A stretch of DNA of 64,000 nucleotides from Enterococcus sp. 4G2_DIV0659 (GTDB lineage Bacteria; Bacillota; Bacilli; Lactobacillales; Enterococcaceae), in contig NZ_NGLE02000001.1 of NCBI RefSeq assembly GCF_002140715.2, forward strand, positions 2,446,001 through 2,510,000, in the 5' to 3' direction. A program made the translations under genes and the position numbers. The notes beneath the pieces were generated by a model, which was not told the origin of the DNA, did not search any database, and saw nothing but the letters and a program-made list of their open reading frames with translations. How positions within the stretch are numbered: the stretch's first letter is position 1; each line of letters begins with the position of its first letter. Of this stretch, positions 1 through 8,773 are shown one piece after another.

Positions 1-867
1 CGCGATTTGGCTTAATTGTTCTGGTAAATGAACCAAACTATTGAATACGCAGAATAAAACAAATCCAACGACATACCAAGGTAAACCGCTTTTCTTTTTT
101 ATTGATGCAGCGTCAAATGATGCTGTATCTGATGTTCTTTGCTGTTTAAATTTGCCAAAAAGATAAACCACGACAACCAGTAGCATAATCCGCATGATTT
201 TAAAGAGCATAGAAAGCTCTACAACCTCTCCGTTGATCATACTGGCACTTGCGACTACTTGACCAACAGATTGTAACACACCGCCAATCAAAGCACTTTT
301 TTGTAGAATATTCGATCCATAAACCAAAGAACCGATAAAGGGCAATAACAACATCAAAATAGTACCTAATAAATTGACTAGTGTGATGATTTGTCCTTTT
401 TCTTCTTCTTTGGCGTGGATGGAAGGAGCGATCGAAGCAATGGCTGAAGAACCGCATACGGCATTTCCTCCAGCCATTAACAAGGACATATTATCTGAAA
501 ACAACATTTTTTTTCCTAATACATATGTAGCAATGATTGTTAATCCCATTTGTAAAAGAATAAACAGGCCGCCTTTGATTCCAATTTGAGCAATTGTTTG
601 AAAAGTCACAGTCGCGCCCAATAAAACAACTGAAAACTCTAATAATTTACCTTCAGCGATCTTGGTCCCCTTTTCTAAACTTGGATTTTTCAAAAAAGTA
701 TTTCCTAGTAAAATACCAAGTAAGATAGCAATTGTCGCAGCACCTAATGTAGGTAGCCAAATTGCAATGATTTTACTTATGACAGCCACGCTAAAAGAAA
801 CCACTAATCCTGGTAAAATAGCTCTAACTGCTGTGGGATAAGATTGTTTTGTATTATTGTTTTTCAC
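1..867 (-). CDS. YeiH/UPF0324 family putative sulfate exporter, C-terminus cut by window edge
   Basis: I translated the minus strand by hand because no complete reading frame fits in the window. The frame is open from a GTG at 867 to position 1, giving 289 residues; the family is usually about 330-340, so roughly 50 C-terminal residues lie outside. The protein is strongly hydrophobic with repeated membrane segments and carries the family-like stretch [18 protein letters not shown]. An in-frame TGA sits directly before the GTG, and a GGAAAG lies upstream, so the GTG is the only sensible start. It is divergent from the LysR gene at 985, the usual arrangement for a CysL/YeiE-type regulator and its exporter target. 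The substrate is not proven here. Confidence 0.85.
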   Translation of the reverse strand, partial: MKNNNTKQSYPTAVRAILPGLVVSFSVAVISKIIAIWLPTLGAATIAILLGILLGNTFLKNPSLEKGTKIAEGKLLEFSVVLLGATVTFQTIAQIGIKGGLFILLQMGLTIIATYVLGKKMLFSDNMSLLMAGGNAVCGSSAIASIAPSIHAKEEEKGQIITLVNLLGTILMLLLPFIGSLVYGSNILQKSALIGGVLQSVGQVVASASMINGEVVELSMLFKIMRIMLLVVVVYLFGKFKQQRTSDTASFDAASIKKKSGLPWYVVGFVLFCVFNSLVHLPEQLSQIA

Positions 868-984
868 TCACTCATTCATCTTCTTTCCGTTTTATCTATA
901 CACGTAGTATAACTAAATAATTTGCATTTGAGAAATAAATAGTTAAAATGATATCTATAACAAAAACGAATGGAAAGGATTTCT

Positions 985-1809
985 ATGTTTAAATTACTGA
1001 AAACATTTCGTGTTGTTTATGAAACAACAAATTTTTCCAAAGCTGCGGAGCTTTTATTTATTTCCCAACCAGCTGTGTCAAATCAAGTCAAACAATTGGA
1101 AGAAGAACTCGGTGTGGAGCTCTTTATGCGAAATGGACGTCAAGAAATTACAACGACCAAACAAGCGGATATTTTATATCATCATTTGTTGAATTTATCC
1201 GATGATTGGAAAGACGCTATTCAAGCACTTCATGTTGAAGGACAATCAATAGAAACTTGTACAATTGCTGCATCAAATACAATTGCTGTGTATTATTTAC
1301 CAGAGCTGATGGCTCAATTGACGGTTAAATTTCCTACGGTATCGTTTATTCTCGAAATGGACAACTCTGAACAAGTGCTGAGCAAAATCGAAAAGCATCA
1401 AGCTCACTTTGGTTTTATTGAAAAACCATTGATAACCAATGAACTCATCCGACAAAAAATTCTGACGGATGAGTTGGTTCATGCAGGTGACTTTTCTAAG
1501 TCTTTATGGCTTGTTAGAGAAGAAACATCTGGTGTTTATCATTATACGGAACGTTACCTTTTAGAGCATAACATGAATCCAGAAAAAATGTTGATCAAAA
1601 ATAATGAAATAATTCTTCGATGCTTAGAACAAGGAATGGGGCAATCGCTAATCTCAAAAAAGGCATTAACAGAAAAGATCAACTGGCAACCATTAAGTGA
1701 CGAATATAAGAGGAATTTATATTTTATTAAAAGAAAACATATCAAATCATTAAAATTACGTGAGGTGGAAATGTTTATCCATTCTTATTATATAGCTGCC
1801 AAAAACTAG
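985..1809 (+). CDS. LysR family transcriptional regulator
   Basis: A 274-residue protein with an N-terminal winged helix-turn-helix (about residues 1-60, including NFSKAAELLFISQPAVSNQVKQLEEELG) and a C-terminal effector-binding domain. I choose the ATG at 985 rather than the in-frame ATG at 970, because the bases between them (GGAAAGGA) form the ribosome binding site for 985 and the protein then starts at the usual place, MFKLLKTF. The family binds the shared intergenic region and controls the divergent gene. With a YeiH-type neighbour the likely target is the promoter of the exporter, as for CysL/YeiE-type regulators. Effector unknown. Confidence 0.93.
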   Translation: MFKLLKTFRVVYETTNFSKAAELLFISQPAVSNQVKQLEEELGVELFMRNGRQEITTTKQADILYHHLLNLSDDWKDAIQALHVEGQSIETCTIAASNTIAVYYLPELMAQLTVKFPTVSFILEMDNSEQVLSKIEKHQAHFGFIEKPLITNELIRQKILTDELVHAGDFSKSLWLVREETSGVYHYTERYLLEHNMNPEKMLIKNNEIILRCLEQGMGQSLISKKALTEKINWQPLSDEYKRNLYFIKRKHIKSLKLREVEMFIHSYYIAAKN

Positions 1810-2029
1810 TGATAATCAACTTTCCGAGAGGTAAATGAGATATTATTCTTAATTTTATATAAATAATATAGTCATTTTAATGGATAAAAAAGACTGTTTT
1901 GTGATATCTTATTAGAAGATATTAGGCCATCAAAGAAATAGTATAGACATCAGGTTAGATTGAAGTAGTTGGTGCTTTCGTTTCTTGAAGAAATAAGTGC
2001 CTAAACAGTTATGATAGGAGGAGGATATT

Positions 2030-2386
2030 GTGGAATCATTTTTATGGAACCTTCAATTGGAAGAATATATCGCAACGATGGATCAATCAATTGAGATAGA
2101 ACCAGAGTTCATCAAGTATTATCAACACTTGACAGAAGAAGGCAATCAGTTAGTTGAGCAGATTAATCCTGATACATTAGCTGCAAACTTACCTAAGTTG
2201 ATGGCTATCGATGAAAAATGTACATTGGTTATTTTTTATATCCTTAATGGATCAGCGTTGGAAGATGGCGATGCAGTCAATACGATTCAAGTAATTGAGC
2301 AAGAATACAAAAAAACACATAGAGAAAAGTATATATTTGACCTTCCTGAATATGAAGAATGGTCGATTTCTCAAAGAATTATGTAA
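2030..2386 (+). CDS. Small hypothetical protein
   Basis: A 118-residue acidic soluble protein starting at GTG, supported by an excellent AGGAGGAGG ribosome binding site just upstream. I see no membrane segment, signal peptide or motif I recognise. It stands alone between the LysR gene and a terminator hairpin at 2442-2487, so it is probably transcribed by itself. Function unknown. Confidence 0.75.
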   Translation: MESFLWNLQLEEYIATMDQSIEIEPEFIKYYQHLTEEGNQLVEQINPDTLAANLPKLMAIDEKCTLVIFYILNGSALEDGDAVNTIQVIEQEYKKTHREKYIFDLPEYEEWSISQRIM

Positions 2387-2441
2387 CCGTTCTAACACGA
2401 ATTACATATAAGCTTCAGCTTAAAATGATGGAAGTCAATCA

Positions 2442-2487
2442 AAAAACCAGTTACGTTGCACAAAATACGTAATAGGTTTTTTTGTTT
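2442..2487 (+). terminator. Rho-independent terminator after the 2030 gene
   Basis: The arms AAAAACC..TTACGT and ACGTAA..GGTTTTT pair with a two-base mismatch around a loop of about 10 bases and run into a long T tract. Confidence 0.75.
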
Positions 2488-2546
2488 TTTCAAGGTTGTT
2501 ACCTAATAATAATATGTAAAAAATATTTTGTGAAAGCAAAAAGTTA

Positions 2547-2853
2547 TTTACAAAAAGCAGAGAAGCTTGATAAAAGTAGAACGGGTTATGCATTCTCGGT
2601 GAAAGTGGAGAGAATAATTTTCCACTAGGAATACAAAAATAGCTCTTTTAATCATACACAATTTGTGTGCAATCAAAAAAACAGAAGAGAATCCCCGAAT
2701 CTCGGCTAAAAGAGCTACTGTCCTTTGCTTCATAAAAGGAAGAATAGTTAATTTCTTCAGATAATTGTGATTTACGTAAGACTTCTCTTATTCATTACAG
2801 TTAACCTAAAAAAGCGGTCTAAGTCGAATAAGTAATGACGTAGACCGCTTTTT
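2547..2853 (+). ncRNA. Candidate structured small RNA (promoter to terminator, no ORF)
   Basis: This stretch has no credible gene. It holds a promoter-like TTTACA-16-GATAAA (2547-2574), then nested inverted repeats: AGTGGA/TCCACT around 2605-2625, an 11-base pair TAGCTCTTTTA (2640-2650) with TAAAAGAGCTA (2707-2717), and finally a strong terminator at 2808-2853. Together these describe a possible transcript of about 275 nt. No riboswitch class or known RNA was recognised. The open frame on the opposite strand (2548-2733) has no ribosome binding site and I treat it as chance. Confidence 0.35.
2808..2853 (+). terminator. Strong bidirectional terminator hairpin
   Basis: AAAAAGCGGTCTA pairs with TAGACCGCTTTTT, with further partial pairing inside (GTC/GAC). 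A-rich and T-rich flanks make it usable from both sides. It isolates the mur operon promoter from upstream transcription. Confidence 0.8.
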
Positions 2854-2895
2854 GAAGGAAATTATATTTCTTTTTATATATTTTTTAATAATAAC

Positions 2896-2924
2896 TTGAA
2901 ATTGAATTTCATAAATGGTATGAT
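2896..2924 (+). promoter_or_regulatory. Promoter of the mur/PTS operon
   Basis: TTGAAA at 2896-2901 and TATGAT at 2919-2924 are separated by exactly 17 bases, a near-ideal sigma-A promoter. The expected start of transcription is near 2931, leaving a leader of about 180 nt before the IIC gene. Confidence 0.75.
2897..2911 (+). promoter_or_regulatory. Perfect palindromic operator candidate over the -35 box
   Basis: TGAAATT-G-AATTTCA is a perfect palindrome with 7-base arms around one central base, and it overlaps the -35 hexamer. TGAAA..TTTCA palindromes are plausible targets for RpiR/MurR regulators, and such a regulator is encoded in the operon at 5251. Assignment to that regulator is inference. 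Confidence 0.6.
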
Positions 2925-2936
2925 TCTCTTGTAAAG

Positions 2937-2950
2937 AGAAAGCGCATTCT
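2937..2950 (+). promoter_or_regulatory. cre-like site (CcpA) at the mur operon transcription start
   Basis: AGAAAGCGCATTCT differs by one base from the AGAAAGCGCTTTCT found in front of the MFS gene at 36307. It lies just downstream of the predicted start site, the position expected for catabolite repression by roadblock. Confidence 0.55.
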
Positions 2951-3111
2951 TTTTTTACAAAGAGTTAGTTTGGCTATTATATTATCTAGTTTCATGAGCT
3001 AGATTTTAGAAGAAAAGATAAATTATAGCTGTGATAAAAAATGTCACAATCCTATTTTTAGAGAGAGCTGAACAAATCTTATTAGGCTTTTATATTCAAG
3101 GAGGGAACAAA

Positions 3112-3912
3112 ATGGAAATATCTATCGGTATTATTCTTATTTTATGTCTTTACACAGCTGTCGGCGTGCTTGACCAAATTTCGATTCAAATCGGTCCATA
3201 TACGCCACTATTTGCTGCAACATTTACGGGTCTGGTTTTGGGAGATATTCAAACAGGTTTAATGATTGGTGCAACATTACAATTGATGACACTAGGAGTA
3301 GCTACATATGGTGGAGCTACTGTGCCAGATTTTCTTTCAGGCGCTGTAATGGGTACAGCGTATGCGATTATTTCAGGACAAGGTGCTGAATATGGGATCG
3401 GCGTTGCAGTACCAATTGGATTATTATTGACACAATTAGATATTCTTGGCAGAATGACGAATACCTTTTTCCAACATCAAGCGGATAAATATGCTGAAGA
3501 GGGAAATTATAAAGGAGTAGAGCGAAGCAATATTTTAGGGATTTTTCCTTGGACGATTTCTCGTGTGATTCCTGTGTTTATTGGATTGGCTTTTGGTGAA
3601 CAAGTTGTAACCGTTATTAATGAGTGGATTCCTGTTTGGGTGATGAATGGGTTGAAAGCAGCAGGAGCTATTTTACCTGCAATGGGAATTGCGATTTTGA
3701 TGCGTTATTTACCGATTAAAACGTATTGGCCGTATTTTATTATTGGCTTTGTTTTACTTGCTTATGGTGCTGAATTCTTCTCTGTTTTGGGTGTTGCATT
3801 GATTGGCTTGGCGTTAGCTGCAATTTACGTAATGAATAGCAATAAAATCCCGGCAGCATCTACTGGAACAACTGTTTATGAAGACGATGAGGAGGTAGAA
3901 ATTGATGACTAA
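3112..3912 (+). CDS. PTS mannose/fructose/sorbose family IIC subunit
   Basis: A 266-residue polytopic membrane protein of the mannose-family EIIC type (conserved GLVLGDIQTGLMIGATLQLM region). It forms the sugar channel together with the IID subunit encoded next. I choose the ATG at 3112 with AAGGAGGG eight bases upstream; the frame extends back to 3031 but without a ribosome binding site. The C-terminus ends in an acidic tail (YEDDEEVEIDD) overlapping the IID start. It is the first gene of the operon that also holds murQ, so the likely substrate is MurNAc or a related wall sugar, but sequence alone does not prove specificity. Confidence 0.93.
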   Translation: MEISIGIILILCLYTAVGVLDQISIQIGPYTPLFAATFTGLVLGDIQTGLMIGATLQLMTLGVATYGGATVPDFLSGAVMGTAYAIISGQGAEYGIGVAVPIGLLLTQLDILGRMTNTFFQHQADKYAEEGNYKGVERSNILGIFPWTISRVIPVFIGLAFGEQVVTVINEWIPVWVMNGLKAAGAILPAMGIAILMRYLPIKTYWPYFIIGFVLLAYGAEFFSVLGVALIGLALAAIYVMNSNKIPAASTGTTVYEDDEEVEIDD

Positions 3913-4723
3913 CAAATTAACGAAAAAAGACATTAATAAAGTCTATTTAAGAAATCTGTTTAGCTTACAATGGGGTTGGAACTATGAAAAAATGCAAGGA
4001 CTCGGCTATTCATATGTAATTATGCCTGCATTAAAACGTTTATATAAAGATGATCCGGAAAAAATGAAAAAAGCACTTAAAACGCAATTAGGCTTTTTCA
4101 ATACAACGCCAGCGATGTCTCATCTAATTATTGGTGCAGATATGGCACTAGAAGAAGAGATCGGAATTGAAGATGACCAAGCGATTACTGGGTTGAAAAC
4201 GGGATTGATGGGGCCGTTTGCCGGCGTTGGAGATACATTGTTTATTGCGATTTATCGAGCAATCGTCTTTTCCATTGCTGCCTATATGGCTCAAGGCGGA
4301 CAAGCTTTCGGATTAGCGATTCCACTAATCGCAGGTATTGCAGTATTGTGGGTACGTTATAAATTTACTTGGATCGGTTATCATCAAGGAAAAAAAATCG
4401 CTACAGAATTTGCCGACAAAATGAAAGTATTAACACAAGCTGCAGCTATTCTTGGACTAACGGTTGTTGGAGGATTGATTCCTTCGGTCATAACTTATAA
4501 ACTAGAGTTGACGTATAAAATGGGCGAAGTGACATTATCTATCCAAGAAATGCTGGATAAAATTTTACCAGCACTGGTTCCACTATCTATCGTTATGCTG
4601 TCTTATTGGTTATTAGGGAAGAAAAAGATGAATTCAACTCGCTTGATTTTTGTCTTGATTTTACTAGGAATGCTATTAGGTAATCTACAAGGAATCACAT
4701 CTTGGATCGGTAATTTATTTTAA
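3905..4723 (+). CDS. PTS mannose/fructose/sorbose family IID subunit
   Basis: A 272-residue mannose-family EIID protein, recognisable from the N-terminal region (SLQWGWNYEKMQGLGYSYV) and the GPFAGVGDTLF segment. It pairs with IIC in the membrane. The start is ATG 3905, overlapping the IIC stop by eight bases, with GGAGGT at 3891-3896; a TTG three bases earlier is also possible. This tight overlap suggests translational coupling. Confidence 0.93.
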   Translation: MTNKLTKKDINKVYLRNLFSLQWGWNYEKMQGLGYSYVIMPALKRLYKDDPEKMKKALKTQLGFFNTTPAMSHLIIGADMALEEEIGIEDDQAITGLKTGLMGPFAGVGDTLFIAIYRAIVFSIAAYMAQGGQAFGLAIPLIAGIAVLWVRYKFTWIGYHQGKKIATEFADKMKVLTQAAAILGLTVVGGLIPSVITYKLELTYKMGEVTLSIQEMLDKILPALVPLSIVMLSYWLLGKKKMNSTRLIFVLILLGMLLGNLQGITSWIGNLF

Positions 4724-4753
4724 AAAATTCTAAAAAACAAAGGATGAATAATT

Positions 4754-5230
4754 ATGTCAATAGAAAATGCACGCGTTGATGAACGTCTAATTCATGGTCA
4801 AGTAGCCACTGTTTGGACAAATACATTAGGAGCCCAAAGAATCATGGTGGTAAATGATCTAGCAGTGAAAGATCAAATGCAGATTGGTGCGCTAAAAATG
4901 GCGAAACCGGCTGGTGTAAAATTGTCGATTTTATCGAAACGTAAAGCGATCGAAAAAATTTTGGCTGGTAATTATGAAGATGAAAAGGTCTTCCTAATTA
5001 CAAAAGATATTCAAGATATGGCAGATTTAATCAATGGTGGTGTGCCATTGAAGGCCTTTAACGTTGGGAATATTTCTCAAAAAGAAGGCAGTACTCCAAT
5101 TAAAAAATCAGTAGCTTTAACAGAACTAGATATTCAAACAATCAAAGAATTAGATGGAAAGGGCGTTAAAATCACTGCTCAAATGATTCCATCCGAATCA
5201 AGTGAATCGATTTTAACATTCATTAAATAA
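4754..5230 (+). CDS. PTS mannose/fructose/sorbose family IIB subunit
   Basis: A 158-residue cytoplasmic EIIB. The phosphorylated histidine is His14 in the signature RVDERLIHGQV. It passes phosphate from IIA (encoded last in this operon at 8028) to the sugar during transport. It begins 30 bases after IID in the same operon. The separation of IIA from IIB by three unrelated genes is a little unusual. Confidence 0.93.
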   Translation: MSIENARVDERLIHGQVATVWTNTLGAQRIMVVNDLAVKDQMQIGALKMAKPAGVKLSILSKRKAIEKILAGNYEDEKVFLITKDIQDMADLINGGVPLKAFNVGNISQKEGSTPIKKSVALTELDIQTIKELDGKGVKITAQMIPSESSESILTFIK

Positions 5231-5250
5231 AAAACAGGAGCTGAAGGCAG

Positions 5251-6102
5251 ATGGATGCAATAAAGATTATTCGACAAAAATACAAAGATTTTTCTAAGGT
5301 GAATCGGAAAATCGCTGATTATATATTGAAAGATCCAACCTTGGTTCTTTCTTTAACGGCAAATGAAATTGCATCCAATAGCGGAACATCACCAGCTTCT
5401 GTCACTCGATTTTCTAAATCACTAACTTTTGATAGTTGGGAAGAGTTAAAATTAGCTATTGCAGCGAAACAAGGAGCAGATAATGCACCGAAAATGATTG
5501 ATCCGATTATTGCAGTTGATGACTCCATTGATACGTTATGTGCAAAGGTTGGAACGTTATTGAATAATTCAATTGAAGATTTGTTTGACTTGATTGATAA
5601 ACAAGCACTAGAACGATCGATTGAATCCATAAAAAAAGCTGAATCAATTTATTTGATTGGGATCGGTTCTTCTGCACTAACCGCACAAGACCTATATCAT
5701 AAATTTAATCGTGCGGGCAAACGAGCGATATTTAATCAGGATGTTCATATGCAATTTGAGTTTTTAAATTATGCTAAGCCCAATGATGTATTGATCGCTA
5801 TTTCATATAGTGGGATGTCAAAAGAAGTGTTAGTTGCTTGTGAAATCGCTCGCCACAAGCAATTGAAGGTGATTTTCATTACAAGAAACGAGCAGCAACG
5901 AATAAAGGACTTAAGTGATGAAGTGCTGCGGGTTCCTTCAAATGAACATTTATTAAGAGTAGGTGCGATTGCTTCGATTGCTTCCACAATGGCGGTAGGA
6001 GATGTTTTGTATTTAGGCTCTATTCAAGACGATCTAGAAACAACTATAGAAAAAAATATGTTAGATACACGGAAATTAGTAGAGAAACTGAAGGAAAAGT
6101 AG
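5251..6102 (+). CDS. RpiR/MurR family regulator (HTH plus SIS domain)
   Basis: A 283-residue protein with an N-terminal RpiR helix-turn-helix (about 1-75, including LTANEIASNSGTSPASVTRFS) and a C-terminal SIS sugar-phosphate isomerase-like domain (about 110-270, with LIGIGSSALTAQDLYHKFNR). SIS domains of this family bind phosphosugars. Being directly upstream of murQ, it probably senses MurNAc-6-P or GlcNAc-6-P and acts at the palindrome at 2897-2911. It is 20 bases after IIB and 9 bases before murQ. Confidence 0.9.
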   Translation: MDAIKIIRQKYKDFSKVNRKIADYILKDPTLVLSLTANEIASNSGTSPASVTRFSKSLTFDSWEELKLAIAAKQGADNAPKMIDPIIAVDDSIDTLCAKVGTLLNNSIEDLFDLIDKQALERSIESIKKAESIYLIGIGSSALTAQDLYHKFNRAGKRAIFNQDVHMQFEFLNYAKPNDVLIAISYSGMSKEVLVACEIARHKQLKVIFITRNEQQRIKDLSDEVLRVPSNEHLLRVGAIASIASTMAVGDVLYLGSIQDDLETTIEKNMLDTRKLVEKLKEK

Positions 6103-6111
6103 GGATGGAAT

Positions 6112-7011
6112 ATGAAACTGGACGAGTTAACAACCGAATCGCGGAATCAAGCGAGTATGAATATCGATCAGTTATCAACGATCGATATGGTAAAAATAAT
6201 GAACCAAGAAGATCAAAAGGTCGCCTTGGCTGTCGAAAAAGTTCTTCCAGAAATTGCTCAGGCTATTGAACAAGCGGCAGAGCGCTATCAAAAAGGTGGT
6301 CGTTTGATTTATTGTGGTGCAGGAACTTCCGGACGTTTAGGAACGTTAGATGCAATTGAGTTGACGCCTACGTATAGTGTGTCACCAGACAAAGCGTTTG
6401 GTCTAATTGCAGGTGGCACAGATGCGATGTTCCATGCAGTGGAAGGAGCCGAAGATTCAAAAGAGTTAGCTGAAGCGGACTTAAAGAAGCACCATTTAAC
6501 AAAAGAAGATGTTGTGATTGCCATAGCGGCTAGCGGAAGAACCCCTTACGCGATTGGTGCAGTGGAGTATGCAAAGCAAGTAGGAGCATTGACAGTTTCA
6601 GTTAGCTGCAATGCTTCTAGTGAAATGAATAATATAGCAGCGGTAGGAATTGCGCCAGTTGTAGGACCGGAAGTGATTACAGGTTCTACGAGAATGAAAG
6701 CGGGTACAGCTCAAAAAATGGTGCTGAATATGTTTTCTACAGGAATTATGGTCAAAACGGGGAAGGTTTATCAGAACTTAATGGTCAATGTTCAACCAAC
6801 GAATGAAAAACTAATCCAACGCTCAATCAATATTATTCATGATGCAACAGGCATTGATCTATTGGGTGCTAAAGAATATCTCGACAAAGCTGAACAGCAT
6901 GTGGCAGAGGCCATTGTCATGATTAGAGGAAACATTGAATTGGACGAAGCAAAGAGACTATTGGAAAAACATAACCAGAGAATTTCTGACGTATTAAAAG
7001 ACCTTGAGTAA
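6112..7011 (+). CDS. murQ: N-acetylmuramic acid 6-phosphate etherase
   Basis: A 299-residue enzyme that cleaves the lactyl ether of MurNAc-6-P to GlcNAc-6-P and D-lactate, feeding wall sugars into glycolysis. The SIS fold and the signature GAGTSGRLGTLDAIE are clear. The two glutamates used in E. coli MurQ fall at the same positions here, Glu83 and Glu114. GSTRMKAGTAQK is also typical. This gene defines the operon as a MurNAc recovery locus. Confidence 0.96.
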   Translation: MKLDELTTESRNQASMNIDQLSTIDMVKIMNQEDQKVALAVEKVLPEIAQAIEQAAERYQKGGRLIYCGAGTSGRLGTLDAIELTPTYSVSPDKAFGLIAGGTDAMFHAVEGAEDSKELAEADLKKHHLTKEDVVIAIAASGRTPYAIGAVEYAKQVGALTVSVSCNASSEMNNIAAVGIAPVVGPEVITGSTRMKAGTAQKMVLNMFSTGIMVKTGKVYQNLMVNVQPTNEKLIQRSINIIHDATGIDLLGAKEYLDKAEQHVAEAIVMIRGNIELDEAKRLLEKHNQRISDVLKDLE

Positions 7012-7022
7012 AGGAATACAAA

Positions 7023-8012
7023 ATGAATACGACTAAAATAAATGAACAGATTGAAACGATGGTGGAACAAAAAATAATTTCTGGTGCCTCGTGGTCAACA
7101 ATCAATCAAACGGACATAGTAAATCATTACAAAGGAAAAATGGGAAGCACACCACCTTTTAATCAGCAAGATATACATGCCTCTTGTTATTACGACTTAG
7201 CGTCTTTAACAAAAGTTATAGGTACAACTACAAGAATCTTGCAATTAATTGATGAAGGCAAGTTACACTTAAAAACGAGTGTTGCAAAGGTTTTACCTAA
7301 CTACGCCAATCTAACTATGACAATTGAAGATTTATTACTGCATCGTTCAGGACTGCCAGCAGATGTAACAGATAAGCAGTCTTTCGACCAAACAAAATTA
7401 CAAAAAATATTTAAACAATATTCAATAAATCAGCAATCTGCTATATTTTATTCTGATCTTGGTTATCTGTTATTAGGATGGGTCATTAATGAAATAGATG
7501 GGTGTTCTTTAGAGGAAAGTTTTCGAACGTTTATTTTTGAACCATTAGAAATGAAGCAAACAAGTTTTTATTTAGAAAAAAAAGAAGTCGCCGTTCCGAC
7601 AGAGCAGACAGTAGACAGAGGAATGATTCAAGGAATCGTACATGATTCCAAGGCGTGGCAGTTAGCTGAACCTGTCGGCAGTGCAGGACTTTTTTCTACT
7701 TTGAATGATGTGAATATGTTTGTTGCGGCATTTTTACTAAATCGTTTGCCTAATGGCCAGCCGATGTTTTCAGAAAGTCTTTATGCAAGTATACTAACAA
7801 CAAATTATTTCAATCGTACGTTTGGTTGGGAGAAAAAAATGAACAGTTCGGGACAATGGTTTCTCTATCATACTGGATTTACTGGTACATCTATTGGTTT
7901 AAAGCCGTGTGAAGGAGAAGCACTTATTGTGTTGACTAATCGAATTCATCCAACACGAAACAATCAAGTATTTTTAGAACGTAGATCAGAATTATATAGC
8001 AAGTATTTTTAA
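7023..8012 (+). CDS. Serine hydrolase of the beta-lactamase/esterase superfamily
   Basis: A 329-residue protein with the class C beta-lactamase/DD-peptidase-like fold. The SxxK motif is Ser61-LT-Lys64 (DLASLTK) and the second motif is YSD at 143-145 (YSN in classical enzymes). There is no signal peptide, so it should be cytoplasmic. Small serine hydrolases often sit with murQ and are thought to act on muropeptide fragments or esters, but the substrate is unknown. It begins 11 bases after murQ and is clearly in the operon. A role in antibiotic resistance is not indicated. Confidence 0.85.
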   Translation: MNTTKINEQIETMVEQKIISGASWSTINQTDIVNHYKGKMGSTPPFNQQDIHASCYYDLASLTKVIGTTTRILQLIDEGKLHLKTSVAKVLPNYANLTMTIEDLLLHRSGLPADVTDKQSFDQTKLQKIFKQYSINQQSAIFYSDLGYLLLGWVINEIDGCSLEESFRTFIFEPLEMKQTSFYLEKKEVAVPTEQTVDRGMIQGIVHDSKAWQLAEPVGSAGLFSTLNDVNMFVAAFLLNRLPNGQPMFSESLYASILTTNYFNRTFGWEKKMNSSGQWFLYHTGFTGTSIGLKPCEGEALIVLTNRIHPTRNNQVFLERRSELYSKYF

Positions 8013-8027
8013 TTTGGAGGTATATAA

Positions 8028-8447
8028 ATGAAACCTAAATTGATTTTAATGAGTCATGGTAATATGGCTCTAGAAACACTACAGTCAGCTAAAATGATCG
8101 TAGGTGAATTAGCTGTAGCAGAAGTGGTAGCCATGGAAGCTACAGATGGCATGTCAGGAACGGTAGAAAAATTAACTACTATATTAGAAAAAATGGGAAA
8201 TGTTCCTATTTTGATTATTGCTGATTTAAAAGGTGGAACACCTTGTAATGTAGCGATGATGCAAATGAACAACTACCAGCATCTCCGTGTCATATCAGGC
8301 TTAAACTTAGCGATGGTTATTGAAGCGTCGGTTTCGCCTAGTGAAGACGTCGATGAGTTGGCAGATTATTTATGTGAGATAGGCAAAAATGCAGTAGAAA
8401 AAATTGAGTTACCGGAAATAGAAGAAGATGATGAGTACGAAGAGTAA
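8028..8447 (+). CDS. PTS mannose/fructose family IIA subunit
   Basis: A 139-residue EIIA with the phosphorylated His10 in LILMSHGNMA and the second conserved block LIIADLKGGTPCN. It takes phosphate from HPr and gives it to IIB. It is the last gene of the mur/PTS operon, preceded by a clear GGAGG, and ends in an acidic tail (EIEEDDEYEE) like IIC does. A terminator follows at 8567-8597. Confidence 0.93.
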   Translation: MKPKLILMSHGNMALETLQSAKMIVGELAVAEVVAMEATDGMSGTVEKLTTILEKMGNVPILIIADLKGGTPCNVAMMQMNNYQHLRVISGLNLAMVIEASVSPSEDVDELADYLCEIGKNAVEKIELPEIEEDDEYEE

Positions 8448-8509
8448 AATCTGAGACGAAGATAAAATCTTGAAAAATTCAGGTATTTCGGTGAGTATAA
8501 GAAACGTTT

Positions 8510-8520
8510 GAGGTTGGGAC
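8510..8520 (+). repeat. GGTTGGGA-type intergenic repeat
   Basis: GAGGTTGGGAC recurs at 10089 (with T for the last C) and, inverted, at 10627-10637 and 27051-27060. Here it precedes the operon terminator. See the finding on this repeat family. Confidence 0.55.
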
Positions 8521-8566
8521 AAGAGCTGTTTTTGTACCATCGCTTATTCGGTTATAGAGTGTGAGT

Positions 8567-8597
8567 CAAAAGTGCTTTTTACTTTTGGCCCACACTC
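8567..8597 (+). terminator. Terminator of the mur/PTS operon
   Basis: GAGTGTG..TCAAAAGT pairs with ACTTTTGG.CCACACTC around a GCTTTTT loop and is followed closely by a seven-base T run. Confidence 0.85.
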
Positions 8598-8733
8598 GAA
8601 TTTTTTTGAGAAGGGATATGGTACCAGACTTGTTTTTTATCTAATGATTGTTCGTATTTACACGACTGTTGTAACAATCTATTTTTTGATAAAAATTTTT
8701 AAAAAATTTATTATTTAAACGATTTATCCTCTT

Positions 8734-8739
8734 TATAAT
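8734..8739 (+). promoter_or_regulatory. -10 box before the mepB-like gene
   Basis: A perfect TATAAT lies 35 bases before the start codon. No good -35 box is visible at the usual spacing. Confidence 0.4.
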
Positions 8740-8773
8740 GATACAATAAAAAAGAGATTTAGAAGGAGGCGAC

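Noticed and set aside
374..589. 71-codon plus-strand frame near the left edge
   Set aside because: It is antisense to the YeiH-type gene, whose minus-strand translation is clearly a conserved membrane protein.
2548..2733. 61-codon minus-strand frame
   Set aside because: No ribosome binding site, and its length follows from the inverted repeats in this gap.
7023..8012. Antibiotic-resistance beta-lactamase
   Set aside because: No signal peptide, a YSD instead of YSN/SDN motif, and position inside a murQ operon point to a cell-wall-fragment hydrolase.
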